Numbered from the stretch's first letter, positions 7,806 through 17,815 are shown. The stretch is DNA of 52,510 nucleotides from Flavobacteriaceae bacterium (GCA_018260565.1 JAGLAZ010000002.1:135379-187888); one strand, 5' to 3'. Made by a program: numbers and translations. Notes: generated from the letters alone by a model not told the origin.

Positions 7806-9188
7806 ATGGAAAGTTTTAATTATAACTTAAAGCCTGAATTACTAAATAAAAAAGTAGTGATTTTAGGTGGCGGTGAAAGTGGTGTGGGTGCTGCTATTTT
7901 GGCCAAGAAACAAGGTGCTAATGTATTTCTTTCTGATAAAGGAAGTATTAAACCAGAATACCAAGTTATTTTACAGGACGAAGATATCCGCTTTGAGTCT
8001 GGTATACATACGGAAGAAGAAGTATTGAGTGCCGACTGGGTTATAAAATCCCCAGGAATTCCCAAAAAAGCCGAAATTATTCAAAAAATAAAGGATAACA
8101 ATATTCTTATTTCTTCAGAAATAGAGTTTGCGTCTCGGTTTACACAGGCTAAAATTATTGCTATCACTGGAAGCAATGGAAAAACTACCACGACTTCTCT
8201 CATTTATCATATTTTGAAAAATGATGGACTTTCCGTGGGTCTGGGAGGGAACATAGGAAAAAGTTTTGCCGCCTTGGTAGCGGAATCAGAATATGATTTT
8301 TTTGTTTTGGAAGTCAGCTCTTTCCAGTTGGATGATATCCAAACATTTAGACCTTATATTTCAATTTTGTTAAATCTAAGTCCGGATCATTTAGATCAAT
8401 ACAATTATGATTATGAGCAGTATGCTTTAGCTAAATTTAATATTACACAAAATCAAAATCAGGATAACTATTTCATTTTCAATAAGGATGATGAAATGAG
8501 TATTCAGATTTTAGAAAAAGTGAAGACGGAAGCAACCAAAATTCCTTTTTCCACTAAACATATTTTACCGGAAGGTGCCTATTATAGAGATAGACGCTTG
8601 TTTATAAATTTCAGAAATAAATTTGAAATAAGTGATGATGATCTACAGATATCTGGAATTCATAATATATCAAACTCTTTAGCAGCTTCCTTAGCAGGAA
8701 AAATATTAGATATATCCAACGAGAGTATACGGGAAGCCCTTAACACCTTTCAAGCCGTAGAGCATAGAATGGAAAGTGTGGCACAAATAAATGATGTAGT
8801 TTATATCAATGATAGTAAGGCAACCAATGTAAATGCTGTTTACTACGCCTTAGATACGGTACAGACCCCCATAGTTTGGATTGTGGGAGGAGTAGATAAA
8901 GGGAATGATTATGCAGAGCTGGGTGAATTGGTAAAAAACAAGGTATGTGGAATTGTTTGTCTAGGATTAGACAATGATATTCTACTATCCTATTATCAAG
9001 GTTTTGGTATTCCTATGCAGGAAACATCTTCCATGCACGCTGCGGTATTCGCAGCGCGTGATATGGCAAGCCCAGGAAACACTGTACTGCTTTCACCAGC
9101 TTGTGCAAGTTTTGATTTATTTAAAAATTATGAGGACCGAGGAACGCAGTTCAAAAGTGAGGTGCTGAAATTGAAAGAAAATACATGA
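7806..9188 (+). CDS. murD: UDP-N-acetylmuramoylalanine--D-glutamate ligase
   Basis: Adds D-glutamate to UDP-MurNAc-L-alanine. It has an N-terminal nucleotide-binding fold (VVILGGGESGVGAAILA), the Mur-ligase ATP loop GSNGKTTTT at residues 122-130, LEVSSFQL, LSPDHLDQY, the EHRME segment and NDSKATN near residues 330-340, and the final SPACASFDLFKNYEDRG. All are standard for MurD. The 460-residue length is normal. The start codon directly follows the mraY stop, and the end overlaps ftsW by four bases (ATGA), which keeps the cluster translationally coupled. Confidence 0.97.
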   Translation: MESFNYNLKPELLNKKVVILGGGESGVGAAILAKKQGANVFLSDKGSIKPEYQVILQDEDIRFESGIHTEEEVLSADWVIKSPGIPKKAEIIQKIKDNNILISSEIEFASRFTQAKIIAITGSNGKTTTTSLIYHILKNDGLSVGLGGNIGKSFAALVAESEYDFFVLEVSSFQLDDIQTFRPYISILLNLSPDHLDQYNYDYEQYALAKFNITQNQNQDNYFIFNKDDEMSIQILEKVKTEATKIPFSTKHILPEGAYYRDRRLFINFRNKFEISDDDLQISGIHNISNSLAASLAGKILDISNESIREALNTFQAVEHRMESVAQINDVVYINDSKATNVNAVYYALDTVQTPIVWIVGGVDKGNDYAELGELVKNKVCGIVCLGLDNDILLSYYQGFGIPMQETSSMHAAVFAARDMASPGNTVLLSPACASFDLFKNYEDRGTQFKSEVLKLKENT

Positions 9189-10411
9189 GCGCCAGTAATA
9201 AAATAGAATATCTTAAAGGGGATAAAGTACTATGGATAGTAATAATTTTACTTTCCCTTATTTCTGTTTTGCCTGTATATAGCGCGAGTTCAAATTTGGA
9301 TCATGTAAACACAGGCTCTACTACCACGCATGTATTAAAACATATCCTATTCATATTTGTAGGACTTTGTCTGATGAGGGTTGTTATTATGGTGCGCTAT
9401 CAATTGATAGGTAAACTGAGCCTAATGATCCTTATCTTCCTGATACTCCTACTCTTCCTTACAGTAATGATAGGCAGTACCATAGACGGTGCTTCAGCCT
9501 CGCGCTGGCTTTATATTCCTGGTACACAGGTGGGCTTTCAGCCTTCTGCAAGTGCCTATCTATTTCTCATTGTGTATTTATGTAGATATTTAGGTATCAA
9601 AAGAGAAAAGGAACCTAGCACTGTGGAAAATATTTTCCAGGTTCTAGTCCCTGTTTTCGTAGTAATGGTGCTTGTAGGAAAAGATAACGGTTCTACTGCT
9701 TTAATGATATTCACTACAAGTATGGTGGTATTATTTATAGGCAAATTTCCTACTAAATTGATTATAGGTTTTATCGTTTCTATGGTAATTTTGGTAAGTA
9801 TATTTATTACAATAGCACTTACTACAAATCTTATTAAAGCTAATAGGGTTCATACCTGGAAAAGCAGAATAGAGAATTACATGGGCCCAAATAAAGCTGA
9901 GCAGGTAGATTCAGATGAAGATAAGGTTAAAAATTACCAAAGCATGCAAGCACGGGCTGCTATTGTTCATGGTGGGCTTACAGGAATGGGGCCCGGAAAG
10001 AGTGCCCTTAAGGTAATGCTTCCACAGTCCAGCTCAGATTTTATTTTTGCTATCATCGTGGAAGAGTATGGTTTGTTCGGCGCTTCTGTACTCCTAATAC
10101 TATATACCATAATATTCGTTCGTATTATTATTACGGTTCATAATACGCCCTTATTATTCGGTGCATTGATGATAATTAGCTTAGGATTCATGCTATTCTT
10201 ACAGATTTTTATCAATATCGCAGTAGCTGTAAACATAATTCCGGTAACAGGTCAGCCATTACCCTTAATGAGTTATGGAGGTACCGCTATTTTAATCACT
10301 TATATACAATTGGGTTTAATTTTAAATGTAAGTTCCAGAGTGCAAACTTTGAATGAAGAAGGAATAGGGAATAGAAAAACAGGATTACAAGATATTCAAG
10401 ATATTGCATAG
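9185..10411 (+). CDS. ftsW: SEDS-family septal glycosyltransferase FtsW
   Basis: Polytopic membrane protein of the SEDS family that polymerises lipid II into glycan strands at the septum together with the class B PBP encoded upstream. About ten hydrophobic segments are present. Recognisable SEDS features are GASASRWLYIPGTQVGFQPSA with the PS/SA element, NYQSMQARAAIVHGGLTGMGPG in the large loop, and PVTGQPLPLMSYGGTA near residue 355-365. The position between murD and murG is the classic dcw position for FtsW rather than RodA. Ends one base before the murG ATG. Confidence 0.95.
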   Translation: MSASNKIEYLKGDKVLWIVIILLSLISVLPVYSASSNLDHVNTGSTTTHVLKHILFIFVGLCLMRVVIMVRYQLIGKLSLMILIFLILLLFLTVMIGSTIDGASASRWLYIPGTQVGFQPSASAYLFLIVYLCRYLGIKREKEPSTVENIFQVLVPVFVVMVLVGKDNGSTALMIFTTSMVVLFIGKFPTKLIIGFIVSMVILVSIFITIALTTNLIKANRVHTWKSRIENYMGPNKAEQVDSDEDKVKNYQSMQARAAIVHGGLTGMGPGKSALKVMLPQSSSDFIFAIIVEEYGLFGASVLLILYTIIFVRIIITVHNTPLLFGALMIISLGFMLFLQIFINIAVAVNIIPVTGQPLPLMSYGGTAILITYIQLGLILNVSSRVQTLNEEGIGNRKTGLQDIQDIA

Positions 10412-10412
10412 T

Positions 10413-11534
10413 ATGAAAGCAGGAAATCAAAAATTGAAGAGTTCAAAGGGGCGTTTTCTCCTATCAGGAGGAGGCACCGGTGGGCATATTTTTCCAGCCA
10501 TTGCTATTGCAGAGGAACTTCGGATACAATTTCCTGACTGCGAAATCCTTTTTATAGGTGCTGAAGGAAAAATGGAAATGCAAAAAGTTCCACAAGCGGG
10601 TTTTGATATTCAGGCATTGCCCATTTCTGGATTTAATAGATCCAACTTATTATCTAACATTAAGCTACCCATTAAAATAGTGGCAAGTGCATGGAAATCA
10701 TCTAAAATAATATCAGATTTTAAGCCAGATTTCGCCGTAGGCACGGGTGGATATGCCAGTGGACCAGCACTTTGGATGGCTTCCCAAAAAAAAGTTCCAT
10801 ATGCCATACAAGAGCAAAACGCATTTCCTGGTAAGACCAATGTGGCTCTTGCCAAGCACGCAGATATTATTTTTTCTGCCTTTCCAGATATGGAAGCCTA
10901 TTTTGCTAAAGAAAAAACTATCTTCAGCGGAAACCCCATTCGTAAAGCATTTTTAGGGGACAAACCAAGCCAAAAAGAAGCAAAAGTGGCTCTTGGTTTT
11001 GATCCGGAAAAACCTTTAATATTTAGTTTTGGAGGATCCCAAGGCTCCCGAGCAATTAATGATGGGTGGAATGCAGGTGCGGATCAATTAGTACAAGAGG
11101 ATATCCAACTTTATTGGCAAGTGGGAGTTCAAGATTGGGAAAAATACCGACAATCCCTTTGGAAAAAAACTCGCGGCATCCATATGACGGAATTTATTGA
11201 GGATATGGTACTTGCCTATGCTGCTGCAGATTTGGTAGTTTCTCGCGCTGGAGCCATTGCAATTTCAGAAATGGCAGTTATGGAAAAATCTTCTATTTTA
11301 ATACCACTGCCTACCGCTGCGGAGGATCATCAAACAAAAAATGCAGAAGCTTTGGTTCAAAAAAATGCTGCTGTAATGGTGAAAAATGAAAATATAGCAT
11401 CCGAATTGGTACTGAAATCAATTGAACTATTACATTCATCAGAAGCTATAAAGTCCATGGAACAGGCTATTAAAAATTTTGCTAAACCAGATGCCGCAAA
11501 GCAAATAGTATCCGAAATAGCAGCCAGATTATGA
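10413..11534 (+). CDS. murG: UDP-N-acetylglucosamine--lipid I transferase MurG
   Basis: Peripheral membrane GT-B glycosyltransferase that converts lipid I to lipid II. Motifs seen are SGGGTGGHIFPA at residues 18-29, EQNAFPGKTN, and the donor-site loop FSFGGSQGSRAIN. The 373-residue length is typical. I chose the ATG at 10413, one base after the ftsW stop. An alternative in-frame TTG at 10404 would add three residues and overlap ftsW, but has nothing to recommend it. The stop overlaps the murC ATG by four bases. Confidence 0.96.
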   Translation: MKAGNQKLKSSKGRFLLSGGGTGGHIFPAIAIAEELRIQFPDCEILFIGAEGKMEMQKVPQAGFDIQALPISGFNRSNLLSNIKLPIKIVASAWKSSKIISDFKPDFAVGTGGYASGPALWMASQKKVPYAIQEQNAFPGKTNVALAKHADIIFSAFPDMEAYFAKEKTIFSGNPIRKAFLGDKPSQKEAKVALGFDPEKPLIFSFGGSQGSRAINDGWNAGADQLVQEDIQLYWQVGVQDWEKYRQSLWKKTRGIHMTEFIEDMVLAYAAADLVVSRAGAIAISEMAVMEKSSILIPLPTAAEDHQTKNAEALVQKNAAVMVKNENIASELVLKSIELLHSSEAIKSMEQAIKNFAKPDAAKQIVSEIAARL

Positions 11535-12931
11535 AAAATATAGAAGAGTATAAAACGGTATTTTTCCTTGGTATTGGTGGCATTGGTATGTCTGCCTTAG
11601 CAAGATATTGTCTTTTTTTAGGCAAATCTGTTATAGGGTATGATCGCACAGAGAGCAAATTGTGCCAAACTATGGTTGCCGAAGGTGCCACAATCTTTTA
11701 CGAAGATTCTGCAGAAATTTTTCAAGCTAAATTGAAAGAACAAAACGCTGCCTATGAAACTACTCTTGTAGTGCGTACACCAGCCATCCGAGAAAGTGCT
11801 ATTCTAGAATTCTGTAGTAATAATCATTTGGTAATAAAGAAAAGAGCAGAGGTTTTAGGCCTATTATCTCAAGAACCTTGTACCATAGCAGTTGCAGGAA
11901 CTCATGGAAAGACCACCACATCTTCCTTGGTAACTCATCTTATGAAAAACTGTGGTTTTTCCATAGCTGCTTTTTTGGGAGGCATTTCAGAAAATTTACA
12001 ATCAAATTTTTATTTTTCCGGAAATGAATACGTAGTAGCAGAAGCGGATGAGTATGACCGTTCATTTCTTCACTTGCATCCAGATTGGGCGATCATTACC
12101 AGTACAGATGCGGATCATCTGGATATCTATAAAAATAAAGAAGAATTTGCCAAAGGATTTGCCCTATTCGCTGATCTTGTCCCAAAAGGAAAATTACTTT
12201 ATCGGTATGGATTAGAATTTACAGAAAAGGGATTTTCTTATGCTGTAAATGATTCTAAAGCAGAGTATTACAGCCATTCCTTGGTAATGAAAGGGGAGGA
12301 AATAGAATTTATTTTCCAGGATACTATTCAAAACCAATCCTATACTTTCTCTTGGAATATTCCAGGAGTCCATAATGTGGAAAATGCCACCGCGGCAATT
12401 GCATTATTGCTTCAGCTAGGAGCAGATCCTGAGAATATTAAAGATGCATTAAAAAGCTTCACTGGGATAAAAAGAAGGTATACCAAGCAAGTGTTTTCAG
12501 ATGGTACAGTCTACATCGATGATTATGCACATCATCCTACCGAATTACAGGCTGTAATGTGTAGCATACGGAGTTTTAATCCCAATAAAAAACTACTCAC
12601 CATCTTTCAGCCGCATTTATATAGTAGGACTAGAGATTTTATGCAGGATTTCGCTCAAGTCTTATCTACTTCGGATCATTTAATTCTTATAGATATTTAT
12701 CCTGCAAGAGAAAATGAGGAAGATTTCCCGGGTGTAAGTTCTAGAGTTTTGTCAGATTTAATTACCTTACCCTCTGTGCATGTATGTCCTTTAGGGGAGG
12801 CTCTAGATAGTATTAAAGAAGAAATAAAAAAAGAAAAACCAGATATTATTCTTACAGCCGGTGCCGGAGATATAGATAGTCTATATGAGCCATTATGTGA
12901 ATTTTTAAACTCCTTTAAAAATGAAGAATAA
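11531..12931 (+). CDS. murC: UDP-N-acetylmuramate--L-alanine ligase
   Basis: Adds the first amino acid, L-alanine, to UDP-MurNAc. The N-terminal Rossmann loop FFLGIGGIGMSALA, the ATP loop GTHGKTTTSS at 123-132, EADEYDRSFLHLHP, DADHLD, DDYAHHPTEL and FQPHLYSRTRDF are standard MurC blocks; the His-rich DYAHHPTE separates it from MurD and MurE. Length 466 is normal. It overlaps murG by four bases and ftsQ by eleven. The order here is murG-murC-ftsQ; ddl is absent from the cluster. Confidence 0.97.
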   Translation: MKNIEEYKTVFFLGIGGIGMSALARYCLFLGKSVIGYDRTESKLCQTMVAEGATIFYEDSAEIFQAKLKEQNAAYETTLVVRTPAIRESAILEFCSNNHLVIKKRAEVLGLLSQEPCTIAVAGTHGKTTTSSLVTHLMKNCGFSIAAFLGGISENLQSNFYFSGNEYVVAEADEYDRSFLHLHPDWAIITSTDADHLDIYKNKEEFAKGFALFADLVPKGKLLYRYGLEFTEKGFSYAVNDSKAEYYSHSLVMKGEEIEFIFQDTIQNQSYTFSWNIPGVHNVENATAAIALLLQLGADPENIKDALKSFTGIKRRYTKQVFSDGTVYIDDYAHHPTELQAVMCSIRSFNPNKKLLTIFQPHLYSRTRDFMQDFAQVLSTSDHLILIDIYPARENEEDFPGVSSRVLSDLITLPSVHVCPLGEALDSIKEEIKKEKPDIILTAGAGDIDSLYEPLCEFLNSFKNEE

Positions 12932-13907
12932 ATATCGGCTTTTAAAGGTTTTTGTTACGGTAATTTTACTGGCTTTTATGTTGAATTTTTCATTGTCAAA
13001 ATTCAATAATAAACCTATGCAAAAAGTTTCTGTGAACTACATTCCGGGAAAGGAGCGGGTATTTTTCGTTGATAGAAACAACATGGAAAGGGAAATTAAA
13101 GCAATGAATACTCGTGGTATAATCGCTACTGCAGATATCCCTGCTATGGAAAAAAAGGTTCTTCAAAATCCATATATAGACAGTGCAAATGTGTATATCA
13201 ATCTTGCTGGAGAAATACATGTAGATATCGCACAGAAGGTTCCGTTTGTTAGAATCATTCAAGGTGAAAAAAGCTTTTATGTGGATCAGAGACTAACTCC
13301 CTTTCCGTTAAGTTCTGTATACAGTCATCCTGTTATGTTAGCTAAAGGAGATATTCCCCCTCAGGATTACCCTGCCCTTAAGACCCTTATAGAGCAAATA
13401 GAAGCCGACACTTTTTTAAAAAATTTTATTATTGGAATTGAATACCAGAAAAAGAACTATAATCTGATAAGCCAGATAGAAAATGTACCGATAGAATTAG
13501 GAAATCTGGAAAATACTACAGTAAAACTTCAAGGCTTAAAAGCATTTTTTAACTCGTATCTGTCCTATCAAGATCCAGCAAAATACAAGAGAATATCTGT
13601 TAAATTTGATAATCAAATTGTTACTACTTTAAAGGGAGCAGCAATAGACAGTATGATTCAAAATGAAAAAATTACAAAACAAAAACTTGCCACTACAGGT
13701 GCTAAAACTATAGACGCTGTCCCTGTACCTATTTCACCAAAACAGAATATTTCTCCACCAGTGAAGAATACAGTGCACGCCCAGCCGAAAAAGGCAGAAG
13801 TACCTAAGCCTAAAGTTACTTCACCCAAGCCTAAATCGCCCGCTAAAAAAGTTAAAACTACAGCAAGTACTAAAGTAAAAAATACTACCCAACCTAAAAA
13901 GAAATAA
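12921..13907 (+). CDS. ftsQ: Cell division protein FtsQ/DivIB
   Basis: Bitopic divisome protein with a short basic N-terminus, a membrane helix at about residues 8-25 (VFVTVILLAFMLNFSLS), a POTRA-like stretch and a beta domain. Residue conservation in FtsQ is low, so the call rests on topology, the NPYIDSANVYINLAGEIHVDI segment typical of POTRA/FtsQ domains, and the position between murC and ftsA. Unusual is the C-terminal tail, roughly residues 255-328, which is rich in Lys, Pro, Thr and Val and looks disordered and highly basic. The ORF begins within the end of murC, 11 bases overlapping. Confidence 0.92.
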   Translation: MKNKYRLLKVFVTVILLAFMLNFSLSKFNNKPMQKVSVNYIPGKERVFFVDRNNMEREIKAMNTRGIIATADIPAMEKKVLQNPYIDSANVYINLAGEIHVDIAQKVPFVRIIQGEKSFYVDQRLTPFPLSSVYSHPVMLAKGDIPPQDYPALKTLIEQIEADTFLKNFIIGIEYQKKNYNLISQIENVPIELGNLENTTVKLQGLKAFFNSYLSYQDPAKYKRISVKFDNQIVTTLKGAAIDSMIQNEKITKQKLATTGAKTIDAVPVPISPKQNISPPVKNTVHAQPKKAEVPKPKVTSPKPKSPAKKVKTTASTKVKNTTQPKKK

Positions 13908-13918
13908 AGAGAACCGCC

Positions 13919-15295
13919 ATGAGCCAATATAGTCAAGATTTTTCCGTCGGATTAGATATAGGAACCACTAAAATAGTTGCCATCGTAGGGCGAAGAAATG
14001 CAGTGGGAAAAATAGAAATTATGGGTGTAGGCCGCGCACGCAGCCTTGGTGTCCATAAAGGAATTGTAAATAATATCTCACAGACCATCGCCAGTATTAC
14101 CACTGCCATACGTCAGGCTGAGGCTAGTGCTGGGGTCCAAATCAAGCGTGTAACGGTAGGTATTGCGGGAAAACATATCCGCTCTCTGCAACATTCGGAT
14201 TATATTATGCGGGATAATCCTGAACAGTTTATTACAGATGAGGATATTGATTTGTTAAAGGATCAAGTCCAAAAGCTGGTAATGCTTCCCGGTGAGCAAA
14301 TTATTCATGTACTCTCACAAGAGTATAAAGTAGATTCTCAAGGTGAAATTCAGCAACCTAAAGGGATGCATGGTAAAAGGTTAGAAGCTAATTTTCATGT
14401 TGTGGTAGGGCAAATGAGCAGTATACGTAATATCATGCGATGTGTGGAAGAAGCAGGATTGGAGCTGGAGAGCCTTACTCTAGAACCTTTAGCATCCTCT
14501 GAAGCTGTTCTTACCAAAGAAGAAAAAGAGGCAGGTGTTGCCTTGGTAGACATTGGGGGAGGTACTACGGATATAGCTATTTTTAAAGATAATATTATTC
14601 GGCATACTTGTGTAATACCCTACGGCGGTGGTATCATCACAGAAGATATTAAAGATGGATGCAGTATTATAGAAAAACACGCAGAACAGCTCAAGGTAAA
14701 ATATGCTTCTGCAGTTCCTGAAATGGAAAATGATAATTATTTTATTACGATTCCAGGTCTTAGTGGGAGAAGAGATAAAGAAATTAGCTTTAAAAATCTT
14801 TCTCAAATTGTAAATGCCCGTATAGAAGAAATTTTAGAAATGGTAAATAGCGAATTGCGAGCATATGGTGCATATGAGCAACGCAAAAAGCTGATTGCAG
14901 GAATTGTATTGGCTGGTGGTGGCTCAAATCTAAAAAATCTTAATCAGCTTACCAATTATATCACCGGTATGGATAGCCGAGTGGGGGTAGCAAATGAATA
15001 TATCGCAAACGACAAAAGCCAAATCTTAAAAAGCCCAGAATATGCTACGGCAATAGGGCTTTTAATGGAAAGTTTAAAAATTAGAGAGCGAAAAAAAGAG
15101 GTACAGCTTACCCAAACCCAAGTAGAATCTTTGAATACAAAAAACCAAAATAATTCTGAAAATATCGATAAGGAAAATGTAACTTTGGAAGTTGATTCGG
15201 CAACGATATTACGTGAAGAGGAGCAAAAAAAATCGAAAACACCTGGTTTGGCTATCTTGAAAAAAATTCAAGAATTTTTCGAAACTCCTGAATAA
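13919..15295 (+). CDS. ftsA: Cell division protein FtsA
   Basis: Actin-like membrane anchor for FtsZ. Phosphate-binding segments of the actin fold are visible: VGLDIGTTKIVAIVG near residues 9-23, VDIGGGTTDIAIF and GIVLAGGGSNLKNL. The family 1C domain lies between. The C-terminus (GLAILKKIQEFFETPE) forms an amphipathic helix, the usual membrane-targeting device. The linker before it is charged and variable. Length 458. It follows ftsQ after 11 bases and precedes ftsZ with a 60-base gap, the largest gap inside the cluster. Confidence 0.96.
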   Translation: MSQYSQDFSVGLDIGTTKIVAIVGRRNAVGKIEIMGVGRARSLGVHKGIVNNISQTIASITTAIRQAEASAGVQIKRVTVGIAGKHIRSLQHSDYIMRDNPEQFITDEDIDLLKDQVQKLVMLPGEQIIHVLSQEYKVDSQGEIQQPKGMHGKRLEANFHVVVGQMSSIRNIMRCVEEAGLELESLTLEPLASSEAVLTKEEKEAGVALVDIGGGTTDIAIFKDNIIRHTCVIPYGGGIITEDIKDGCSIIEKHAEQLKVKYASAVPEMENDNYFITIPGLSGRRDKEISFKNLSQIVNARIEEILEMVNSELRAYGAYEQRKKLIAGIVLAGGGSNLKNLNQLTNYITGMDSRVGVANEYIANDKSQILKSPEYATAIGLLMESLKIRERKKEVQLTQTQVESLNTKNQNNSENIDKENVTLEVDSATILREEEQKKSKTPGLAILKKIQEFFETPE

Positions 15296-15355
15296 GTTTA
15301 CCTCATTATTATTATCAATTAAATTACTCATTGTATTAAAATCGCCTAAGACACT

Positions 15356-17359
15356 ATGGACCAAACATCATCCCCTGGTATTGTATTCAGCCTCCCAAAA
15401 GGTAATTCTAGCATTATTAAAGTTATCGGCGTAGGTGGCGGAGGAAATAATGCCCTTAAATACATGTATGAAAAAGGAATTAATGGCGTAGATTTTATTA
15501 TCTGTAATACTGATTCTCAAACTTTGGATAATAATCCGATTCCACATAAAGTCCAGCTAGGCCTTAGCATTACAGAGGGTCTGGGTGCAGGTGCAGATCC
15601 AGAAGTAGGAGAAAAAGCAGCTATTGAAAGTATTGATGATATTAAAGCAGCCTTTGGAACTAATACCAAGATGGCCTTCATTACTGCAGGATTGGGAGGC
15701 GGTACTGGCACAGGGGCAGCACCCGTTATTGCCAAGGTGGCAAAAGAACTGGGTATTCTTACGGTAGCCATCGTAACTATTCCTTTTACTTTTGAAGGGA
15801 AAAGAAGAATGGAACAAGCCGAAAATGGTTTGGAAAAATTACGAGCCAATGTAGATTCATTAATCGTAATTAATAATGATAAACTTCGGGAACAGTTCGG
15901 TAATCTTGGTTACCTAGCAAGTCTTAGTAAAGCAGATGAAGTACTTGCAAATGCTGCAAAAGGTATGGCAGAAGTTATAACAGGCTACTTTACAATTAAT
16001 ATTGACTTTAGAGACGCCAGAACAGTTCTTCAAAATTCTGGAACCGCTCTCATGTCTTCTGGTATCGCTTCAGGAGAAAATAAAGCGGAAGAAGCTGTTA
16101 AAAAAGCCTTAGATTCTCCTTTACTGAACGATAATAAAATCACAGGCGCGAAAAATGTTTTACTTCTTATCCGCAGTGGAAAAGAAGAAATTACAATGGA
16201 TGAAATGGGAACTATTATGGATTTCATTCAAAAAGAAGCCGGAGATACAGCAGAAATAATTTTTGGTGTAGGAACAGATCAAGACTTAGGAGAGGCAGTA
16301 AGTGTTTTGGTAATAGCGACAGGTTTCACTAAAGAAAATAGAATTGTTTCAGGCTCTCCTGAAATAAAAAGAAAAAGATTATATGAAGATGAGGATAGAA
16401 TTCAGCACTTTGAATCCAGTTCCTCACAAGAAATAGTAGAGGATAAAACATCACCTAAATATTTCGTTTTAGAAGATGATGGAATTCCGAATTTTACACC
16501 TAATATTCCAACTCAAAAGGCAGTACCTCCACGAGATGCTCGGGATGATTCAGAAATAAATGTACAGGATAAAGATTTTACATTTACTTCATCGGAGACC
16601 AGCAAATCCGAAACATTAGAAAATAAGTCATCTGGACAAAATCCAAATGAAGATAATATTCTTTCCTTAGATGAGGATTTGGATCCACAATCTTTCAGTT
16701 TTACATTTAGTAAAGATGATGCACCGGTAAGCCCGTCATCTCCAGATGCTCATATTCCCTCTTCTGATGCGGAGTTTAAAATAAGAAATGCAGAAAATCC
16801 AGCTACAGATTCGTCAAGTTCCCAGTTTTTTCCGCCTAATAAGCCTTCAAACACTTTTCAACATAAGCCAACTGGAGTAAATTCGACTCAGCCTGAATTT
16901 AAAAATCCTACTCGGCATGTAGGAGAAGTCGCACCACACACTGAAGTACCAAGTAGTGGATTTCATTCCACAAATAATGCCCAGGAAATTCCTCCAGCGG
17001 TACGGGAAAGAGAATCCCAAACCATTCACACATTCCCGGCTCATTCTGCGCAAGACCTTCCTCAAAATACAGCATTAGGTGTGGAAGAAATTGATTTTGA
17101 AGAATTTACCTTTATTCCAAAGCCGACAGATAATCCTGTAGTTTCACAAAGGAGAAATAAATTACAAGAATTTAATGCGAGATTTAATGTAACAGATGAA
17201 GTAAAAATCTTTGAGACTATTCCTGCATACCGTCGAAAAAACATTCAGTTAGAGGAAAATTTAGGCCAGCCAGCAGAGCCTCGCCGTCAGTACCTTCGTG
17301 AAGAAGAAGGGGAGATGAGATTAAAAGAAAATAAATTTTTAAACAAAGACGTAGATTAG
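15356..17359 (+). CDS. ftsZ: Cell division GTPase FtsZ
   Basis: Tubulin-like GTPase that forms the Z ring. The tubulin signature GGGTGTG is at residues 114-120, with GVGGGGNNAL at 25-34 and the T7-loop region NIDFRDARTVLQ. The GTPase and C-terminal tubulin domains end near residue 340. Then comes an unusually long acidic and Ser/Pro-rich linker of about 280 residues, then a recognisable conserved C-terminal peptide FETIPAYRRKNI at 619-630 (E. coli IPAFLRK), which normally binds FtsA and other partners. Unlike in E. coli this peptide is not terminal: about 37 more residues follow, ending NKFLNKDVD, a C-terminal motif I recall from other Bacteroidetes FtsZ. Total length 667. Confidence 0.97.
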   Translation: MDQTSSPGIVFSLPKGNSSIIKVIGVGGGGNNALKYMYEKGINGVDFIICNTDSQTLDNNPIPHKVQLGLSITEGLGAGADPEVGEKAAIESIDDIKAAFGTNTKMAFITAGLGGGTGTGAAPVIAKVAKELGILTVAIVTIPFTFEGKRRMEQAENGLEKLRANVDSLIVINNDKLREQFGNLGYLASLSKADEVLANAAKGMAEVITGYFTINIDFRDARTVLQNSGTALMSSGIASGENKAEEAVKKALDSPLLNDNKITGAKNVLLLIRSGKEEITMDEMGTIMDFIQKEAGDTAEIIFGVGTDQDLGEAVSVLVIATGFTKENRIVSGSPEIKRKRLYEDEDRIQHFESSSSQEIVEDKTSPKYFVLEDDGIPNFTPNIPTQKAVPPRDARDDSEINVQDKDFTFTSSETSKSETLENKSSGQNPNEDNILSLDEDLDPQSFSFTFSKDDAPVSPSSPDAHIPSSDAEFKIRNAENPATDSSSSQFFPPNKPSNTFQHKPTGVNSTQPEFKNPTRHVGEVAPHTEVPSSGFHSTNNAQEIPPAVRERESQTIHTFPAHSAQDLPQNTALGVEEIDFEEFTFIPKPTDNPVVSQRRNKLQEFNARFNVTDEVKIFETIPAYRRKNIQLEENLGQPAEPRRQYLREEEGEMRLKENKFLNKDVD

Positions 17360-17387
17360 AATTAAATCTATAATAAATACAATTTAT

Positions 17388-17798
17388 ATGTACCCAATAG
17401 AAATAGTAGCTCCCATGAAAGCAGAGCTTACACAAAACGGATTTAAAGATCTATCAAGTGCCCAAGATGTGCAAGATGCATTAAAGGCGCCTGGTACCAC
17501 TTTGCTGATGGTAAATTCAGTTTGCGGTTGTGCCGCAGCGGCAGCCAGACCTGGTGTTGTTCGGTCCTTATCTGGACCTAAAAAACCATCCACTCTTACC
17601 ACGGTATTTGCTGGATATGATATAGAAGCAGTAGAGGAGGCACGCAAAATAATGGCACCTTTCCCCCCAAGTTCTCCTTGTGTGGCACTGTTTAAAGATG
17701 GAGAATTGGTTCATATGCTAGAGCGACACCACATTGAAGGTCGTTCTGCTGAAATGATAGCCCAAAACTTACAAGCTGCTTACGAAGAATATTGTTAA
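17388..17798 (+). CDS. BrxA/BrxB family bacilliredoxin
   Basis: A small thioredoxin-fold protein of 136 residues with the CGC active site at residues 46-48 (NSVCGCAAAAARP), the signature of the YphP/YqiW (BrxA/BrxB) family. In Firmicutes these remove bacillithiol from S-bacillithiolated proteins; several Bacteroidetes also make bacillithiol, so the same role is plausible here. It starts 28 bases after ftsZ and could be read from the division operon, though function does not require this. Its transcription ends at the hairpin at 17816-17852. Confidence 0.93.
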   Translation: MYPIEIVAPMKAELTQNGFKDLSSAQDVQDALKAPGTTLLMVNSVCGCAAAAARPGVVRSLSGPKKPSTLTTVFAGYDIEAVEEARKIMAPFPPSSPCVALFKDGELVHMLERHHIEGRSAEMIAQNLQAAYEEYC

Positions 17799-17815
17799 AT
17801 TTCTTTTACCATGAT

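Noticed and set aside
10404..10412. TTG start for murG
   Set aside because: An ATG one base after the ftsW stop gives a normal MurG N-terminus.
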